Shown here: piece after piece, positions 42,351-45,684 of the stretch
Layout: every line of letters starts with the position of its first letter
Numbering within the stretch: the first letter of the stretch is position 1
Origin: CAYRDC01 sp964422925
Lineage (GTDB): Bacteria > Bacteroidota > Bacteroidia > Chitinophagales > S012-47
DNA length: 45,684 nt
Reading direction: 5' to 3'
Assembly: GCA_964422925.1 (NCBI GenBank)
Contig: CAYRDC010000019.1
Coordinates: 1-45,684, forward strand
Translations under genes and position numbers: made by a program
The notes under the pieces: model-generated
The model's database searches: none
What the model saw: only the letters and a program-made list of their open reading frames with translations
Told to the model about the DNA's origin: nothing

Positions 42351-42950
42351 ATGCAGGAAGGCGTCATAAAATTTCAGCTCCATTGGGAACCGGACAATGC
42401 CCCTGCTCATCCCTGTTTGCAGGAACTGGTTACCTGCCGCAACCGGCTGCGGAAGGCCGGCCTCATCGGGGTGGACCGGCAGGGGCTGGGTTACGGGAAT
42501 ATCTCCCTGCGCGCTGAAACCGGGTTCATAATTTCCGGCAGCCAGACCGGGGCTGTCGAACAAGCCGGCCCGGAACATTTTACACAAGTCACAGCATGGG
42601 ACATTGGCGCCAACCGGGTTTGGTGCCGCGGGCCGGTGAAAGCATCTTCCGAAAGCCTGACCCATGCCATGTTTTATGAGCTGGATGCGGGCATCCGCGC
42701 GGTGGTGCACGTTCACCACCACCGTTTGTGGCAGGCCCGGAAAGGCCGCTGGCCTGTTACTCCGGCTTCCGTCTCTTATGGCACGGCAGCCATGGCGGAA
42801 GCTGTCAGGGATTTATGGCAGCATGGAGCGTTCCGGAGCATACAGGCCCTGGTGATGGGCGGGCATGAAGCCGGCATAATGGCTTTCGGGCGGGACCCGG
42901 AAACGGTTTGCAGGTTATTAGTGAAAGAGGCAGCGGGGCTGAATGGCTGA
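42351..42950 (+). CDS. Class II aldolase/adducin family protein (MtnB- or aldolase-like)
   Basis: The 199-residue protein belongs to the class II aldolase fold. Zinc ligands are His120 and His122 (VVHVHH) plus His172 (GGHEAG); Glu101 in SSES is the likely catalytic acid, and GYGNISLR (47-54) binds the phosphate. Lying directly after mtnA, it probably acts on methylthioribulose-1-phosphate, either as the dehydratase MtnB of classical methionine salvage or as an aldolase of the dihydroxyacetone phosphate shunt. No MtnC, MtnD or MtnE gene follows, so the choice is open. Confidence 0.85.
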   Translation: MQEGVIKFQLHWEPDNAPAHPCLQELVTCRNRLRKAGLIGVDRQGLGYGNISLRAETGFIISGSQTGAVEQAGPEHFTQVTAWDIGANRVWCRGPVKASSESLTHAMFYELDAGIRAVVHVHHHRLWQARKGRWPVTPASVSYGTAAMAEAVRDLWQHGAFRSIQALVMGGHEAGIMAFGRDPETVCRLLVKEAAGLNG

Positions 42951-43077
42951 ACCCTTCGGGTAGCCCATTTGGCGGACAAGTACCCTGGAAGGACATTTCT
43001 AACGATATAGAATGACTCTGTTAGATACTCTTTCCTACCGGAAACGGATTAATAGTTCCGGCTTCACCAGCTTGAGC

Positions 43078-43794
43078 TTATAAACCCTTTAGGTTTATAC
43101 CAGGCTCCGGTTCTTTGTCTTTTTTTAGGAAAAAGGTGTATTTGATGTCTACGTGGGGAAGGAAAAATACGATAAAACCGAGGCTGGATATCTTGCTGTT
43201 GGAGTAATAGTTTCCTATTTGAATCGTAAACCTGTCATACCATGAATATCCAACACCTGCATATAAAGAAAACAGCTCCTGCGACATTTGAACTGTTTGA
43301 ATACCAGGGCTACTTGGTAATTTATAATATGTATTAAATCTGCTCCCAAAATTATGGTAGGTTGTGCCGATTGAAAATGAGACCTTGTTGACCTCATTTG
43401 TCATTATTTTATGAGTATAGTAAACGCCAAGGTCCAGGGATAAGCGTTTTTCACCGGGATTAACCAACCAAAGTTGCCTGGTTGTGTCATGAGTAGGAGT
43501 TAAATAATTGATGAATCGATACCCAATAGTGGTGGTAAATCCAATTTCGTCTAAAAGTGATTTGTTGTTAAGGCTGATATTAAATATGGCACGGGTGCCT
43601 GCGAATGAATTTACCGGATCTTCAAAAATAAATTGTCCTTGTTTGGTGGGAAAATTGTAAATCCAAATAGGTAATCTGTATTGCAAACCAGTACTTGCAT
43701 TAATATCAATTATTTTGAAAACTGTTACTTGAGCATTAACTGCAAGTAATAGTTTTGAAAGGAGAAAAAATGTTGCAATAAACTTTTTCATCAT
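43078..43794 (-). CDS. Predicted outer-membrane barrel protein B1
   Basis: The 238-residue protein has a signal peptide (FIATFFLLSKLLLAVNAQ) and about ten amphipathic beta-strands rich in Tyr, Phe and Gly. It contains YRFINYLTPTHDTTRQLWLVNPGEKRLSLDL and a charged tail KKDKEPEPGI. It is a clear paralogue of the gene at 44845-45570, sharing these blocks. It starts 2 bases after the stop of the gene at 43797-44480, so the two are an operon. The family is not known to me; function undetermined. Confidence 0.7.
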   Translation of the reverse strand: MMKKFIATFFLLSKLLLAVNAQVTVFKIIDINASTGLQYRLPIWIYNFPTKQGQFIFEDPVNSFAGTRAIFNISLNNKSLLDEIGFTTTIGYRFINYLTPTHDTTRQLWLVNPGEKRLSLDLGVYYTHKIMTNEVNKVSFSIGTTYHNFGSRFNTYYKLPSSPGIQTVQMSQELFSLYAGVGYSWYDRFTIQIGNYYSNSKISSLGFIVFFLPHVDIKYTFFLKKDKEPEPGINLKGL

Positions 43795-43796
43795 AG

Positions 43797-44480
43797 CTAC
43801 AGTTCATAACCGATCCCGACATTTAATTGAATGAAATCACGGAAGTCAACTATAATTGGTTGATTAAACAATCCTGTAATGTGTGCGATAACATATGTTT
43901 TATCAAAGCTTTTATTAACAGAAAGATACACAGAAGTATAAGTAAGTGATGATTCTTTGTAATGGTAAGTGAATGGTTTTTGCAATTGGTTTGTATTGAC
44001 AATTAAAAAGTCTGACCCCCGGTTCCTAAATCCCACCCCAAAGGCAAATTCCATATCCTCCAGTTTATTCCATCCCCTGAAAAAATATTCAATTTTAAAG
44101 TCTGAAACCCAACCGATGTATGGTTCATCATTCTGCTGGTTTCCGGGTTGGGGGTTTTTAGTAAGGTAAAACAGCATGGTTCTGCGAAAATCCTGGCCGA
44201 TGTTAATTCCGAGTCGGTGCTTTCTTGATTCCAAGCCCCAATGGTAACCAAAATAGGGTCCGCTGAAATGCCTTACCGGGTCAGTAATGACATTGTTGTA
44301 AGGGGGAGTTCTTACAGGTCCTATAAATACTGGCGGGAGGCGGTATCCGGTTTCAAAACCTAGGTTGAAATTAAAACGGTTGGTTACAATCAATTGAGAG
44401 AAGCCCAGGAGCGTGCCGCCCAGGAAAAAAAATACTGCCACTGTCAGCCGCCTCAGCATTTGTGGGGAAAGATTTGCCAT
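43797..44480 (-). CDS. Predicted outer-membrane barrel protein A1
   Basis: The 227-residue protein has a hydrophobic N-terminus (LTVAVFFFLGGTLLGFSQ) and alternating beta-strand patterns ending in the aromatic-closing segment FRDFIQLNVGIGYEL. Its last 20 residues are mirrored by the fragment at 45577-45639 (RDFIQFAVGIGYNL). It forms a two-gene cassette with the downstream barrel B1. Confidence 0.65.
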   Translation of the reverse strand: MANLSPQMLRRLTVAVFFFLGGTLLGFSQLIVTNRFNFNLGFETGYRLPPVFIGPVRTPPYNNVITDPVRHFSGPYFGYHWGLESRKHRLGINIGQDFRRTMLFYLTKNPQPGNQQNDEPYIGWVSDFKIEYFFRGWNKLEDMEFAFGVGFRNRGSDFLIVNTNQLQKPFTYHYKESSLTYTSVYLSVNKSFDKTYVIAHITGLFNQPIIVDFRDFIQLNVGIGYEL

Positions 44481-44844
44481 ACAAGGTTAATAAAAATCAT
44501 TTAATAGCAATTGCATTGTGATAAGATTACCCTGATTTGCTTTTCAAAGGAAGTGCTGAAAACGACCCGGTTCAGGGCGAAGGTTCATGCTCTTGGGACG
44601 GGTGGCTGTTATTTAATAAAAAGGGGTGCTGTTTGACGTGCGCCTGACGGTTTTGCCGGCAGTGCGGTGTTGTTTGCAGTTGATTCTGTAGTTGCCGGCA
44701 ATCAGTGTCCGGCAGCTCCGGAACCACCTGCATGAATGAAACCGGTAAGTGATTGTCACAGCCCGGAATGGAAAAGTAAGGTCTTCACAGGCGCAGGATG
44801 GCCAATCGGCCAGGGAAAAACAGTTGAGTTGTACATGGTTAAAC
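44481..44844. other. Gene-free stretch between two barrel cassettes
   Basis: The 364 bases contain no open frame with supporting features and no RNA gene I can recognise. The GC-rich inverted sequence TTGCCGGCAGTGCGG ... TAGTTGCCGGCAATC around 44653-44705 shares a TTGCCGGCA core in two direct positions. No strong terminator or promoter was identified. Confidence 0.4.
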
Positions 44845-45570
44845 TCATAAACCTTCTGGCTTTATGCCAGGCTCGGGTTCTTTGTCTTTTCTTAGGGGAA
44901 AAGTGTATTTGATGTCAATATGTGGGAGGTTGAAGATTACCAGCCTATTGATGTCGGAGATAAAACTGTTTAGATAATAGGTTCCTATTTGCAGGCTAAG
45001 CCTATTATACCAGGAATAGCCAATTCCAAAGTACAGAGAGGAAATAGTTTGCTTTGCTGGCTTAATCATATATTTCTGGACATTCGGGACTGTACTGGTA
45101 TCGATAAATGTATAAGACTTGTTCCCTACATTATGGAAAGTGATCCCGGCTGCAATGGATACTCTTCCACTTTCATTAAGAATAAATTTGTGAGAGTAAT
45201 ATAATTCAAGATCAAGTGAAATTTTTTTATAACCGGGATTAATCAACCACAGTTGGCGTGTAGTATCATGAAATGGGGTATAATAATTAATGAAACGGTA
45301 ACCCACCAGAGTGTTTATTTCTATCTCATTTTGGTAAGTTTTGTCATTCAAACTTGCATTTAATATCAACCTGGTGCCAGCAAATGACACTTCAGGATAA
45401 TCAAAAATGCTATTTCCGGTGTTATCGGCAATATCAAAATATAAGATCAGAGGCAGTCTGTATTGGACACCGACACTGTTCGAAACATGAATCTTTTTAA
45501 GGATGCTATTTTGTGGATATAGCCACAATTGCAGAAGGAAGAGTATTGCAAGCAAAAATGACTTTTTCAT
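44845..45570 (-). CDS. Predicted outer-membrane barrel protein B2
   Basis: The 241-residue paralogue of the gene at 43078-43794 has a signal peptide (FLLAILFLLQLWLYPQ), the blocks GVQYRLPLILYFD, FAGTRLILNASLNDKTY, GYRFINYYTPFHDTTRQLWLINPGYKKISLDL and GIGYSWYNRLSLQIGTYY, and the shared tail KDKEPEPGI. It lies 6 bases after the fragment of its own A partner. Function unknown. Confidence 0.7.
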   Translation of the reverse strand: MKKSFLLAILFLLQLWLYPQNSILKKIHVSNSVGVQYRLPLILYFDIADNTGNSIFDYPEVSFAGTRLILNASLNDKTYQNEIEINTLVGYRFINYYTPFHDTTRQLWLINPGYKKISLDLELYYSHKFILNESGRVSIAAGITFHNVGNKSYTFIDTSTVPNVQKYMIKPAKQTISSLYFGIGYSWYNRLSLQIGTYYLNSFISDINRLVIFNLPHIDIKYTFPLRKDKEPEPGIKPEGL

Positions 45571-45576
45571 AATCGG

Positions 45577-45639
45577 TTACAGGTTATATCCAATTCCCAC
45601 TGCAAATTGAATGAAATCGCGGTAGCCAACTATAATTCC
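45577..45639 (-). pseudogene. 3' end of a broken barrel protein A2
   Basis: The frame ending at TAA 45579-45577 reads GIIVGYRDFIQFAVGIGYNL, matching the end of the A1 gene (PIIVDFRDFIQLNVGIGYEL). Upstream in this frame a stop appears within about 36 bases and similarity ends at about 45639, so the gene is cut there by unrelated sequence. Confidence 0.75.
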
Positions 45640-45684
45640 CCCCAAAATTAGGACAGGTAGTTAAGGAGTAATAATACGTAAGTT
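45639..45684. mobile_element. Possible insertion-sequence end at the window edge
   Basis: The breakpoint in the A2 gene is followed by CCCCCCAAAATTAGGACAGG, which resembles the ends of IS3-family elements, and by a purine-rich AAGGAG at 45663-45668 that could serve a transposase gene outside the window. No transposase is visible, so this is a pattern match to the ends known to me. Confidence 0.4.

Noticed and set aside
41232..42722. Long open frame of 496 codons on the minus strand opposite mtnA and the aldolase gene
   Set aside because: It mirrors two well-recognised plus-strand genes, is Gly/His/Pro-rich in a way typical of antisense frames in GC-rich coding DNA, and shows no family features.

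Overview
The window is chromosomal DNA of a free-living Bacteroidota bacterium, probably from a draft or metagenome scaffold because it contains a 100-N gap. The assignment rests on a SusC/SusD pair, the gliding-type ABC genes gldA-gldF-gldG, a T9SS-type cell-surface protein with SprB repeats, an F-type ATPase operon that stops after atpG with no atpD/atpC following, TAnnTTTG-type -7 promoter elements, and weak Shine-Dalgarno sequences. The order or family cannot be fixed from this window.

Layout. 1-2.5 kb: two overlapping M16 peptidase genes (one cut by the window edge) diverge from mqnC (futalosine menaquinone pathway). 2.6-8.9 kb: a DUF5723-like envelope protein, then a SusC/SusD uptake pair closed by a strong terminator. 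9.0-14.0 kb: atpB-atpE-atpF-atpH-atpA-atpG. 14.0-17.5 kb: scpB runs head-on into an enoyl-CoA hydratase/PaaG-like gene, a membrane protein and rpoN. 17.6-28.6 kb: housekeeping and repair genes (asnS, a 2OG-Fe(II) oxygenase, uvrA, an ECF sigma factor with a small partner gene, nth, recA, a class III aminotransferase, dnaN). 28.7-33.2 kb: gldA-gldF-gldG and a DUF4340 protein form one minus-strand operon. Inside gldG, the 100-N gap is flanked by two identical 55-bp segments. Removing one copy and the Ns restores a single reading frame, so the gap is an assembly artefact. 33.3-37.9 kb: glyS and a large exported protein with a CXXCH motif, eight SprB-type repeats and a sorting-domain-like C-terminus.

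38.0-41.2 kb is the most unusual part. Three tandem genes for small three-helix membrane proteins (88-91 aa) share a C-terminal motif. Each lies just downstream of the 3' end of another gene. One follows a lipoprotein gene whose Gly-rich hydrophobic tail is cut off by an in-frame TAG. One follows a leftover fragment of a very similar Gly-rich tail. One follows a leftover fragment of the 3' end of a tryptophan-repeat protein gene whose intact copy sits at 40.2-41.2 kb. The section from about 38,382 to 40,240 is markedly AT-rich and lies between the intact and leftover copies of that 3' end. This resembles the displaced C-terminal module plus downstream partner layout of polymorphic effector/immunity loci, but function is inference only.

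41.2-43.0 kb: mtnA and a class II aldolase/MtnB-like gene (methylthioribose phosphate metabolism). 43.0-45.7 kb: a two-gene cassette of predicted outer-membrane barrel proteins is duplicated in tandem. The second copy's first gene is broken at about 45,639 by sequence resembling an insertion-sequence end, at the window edge.
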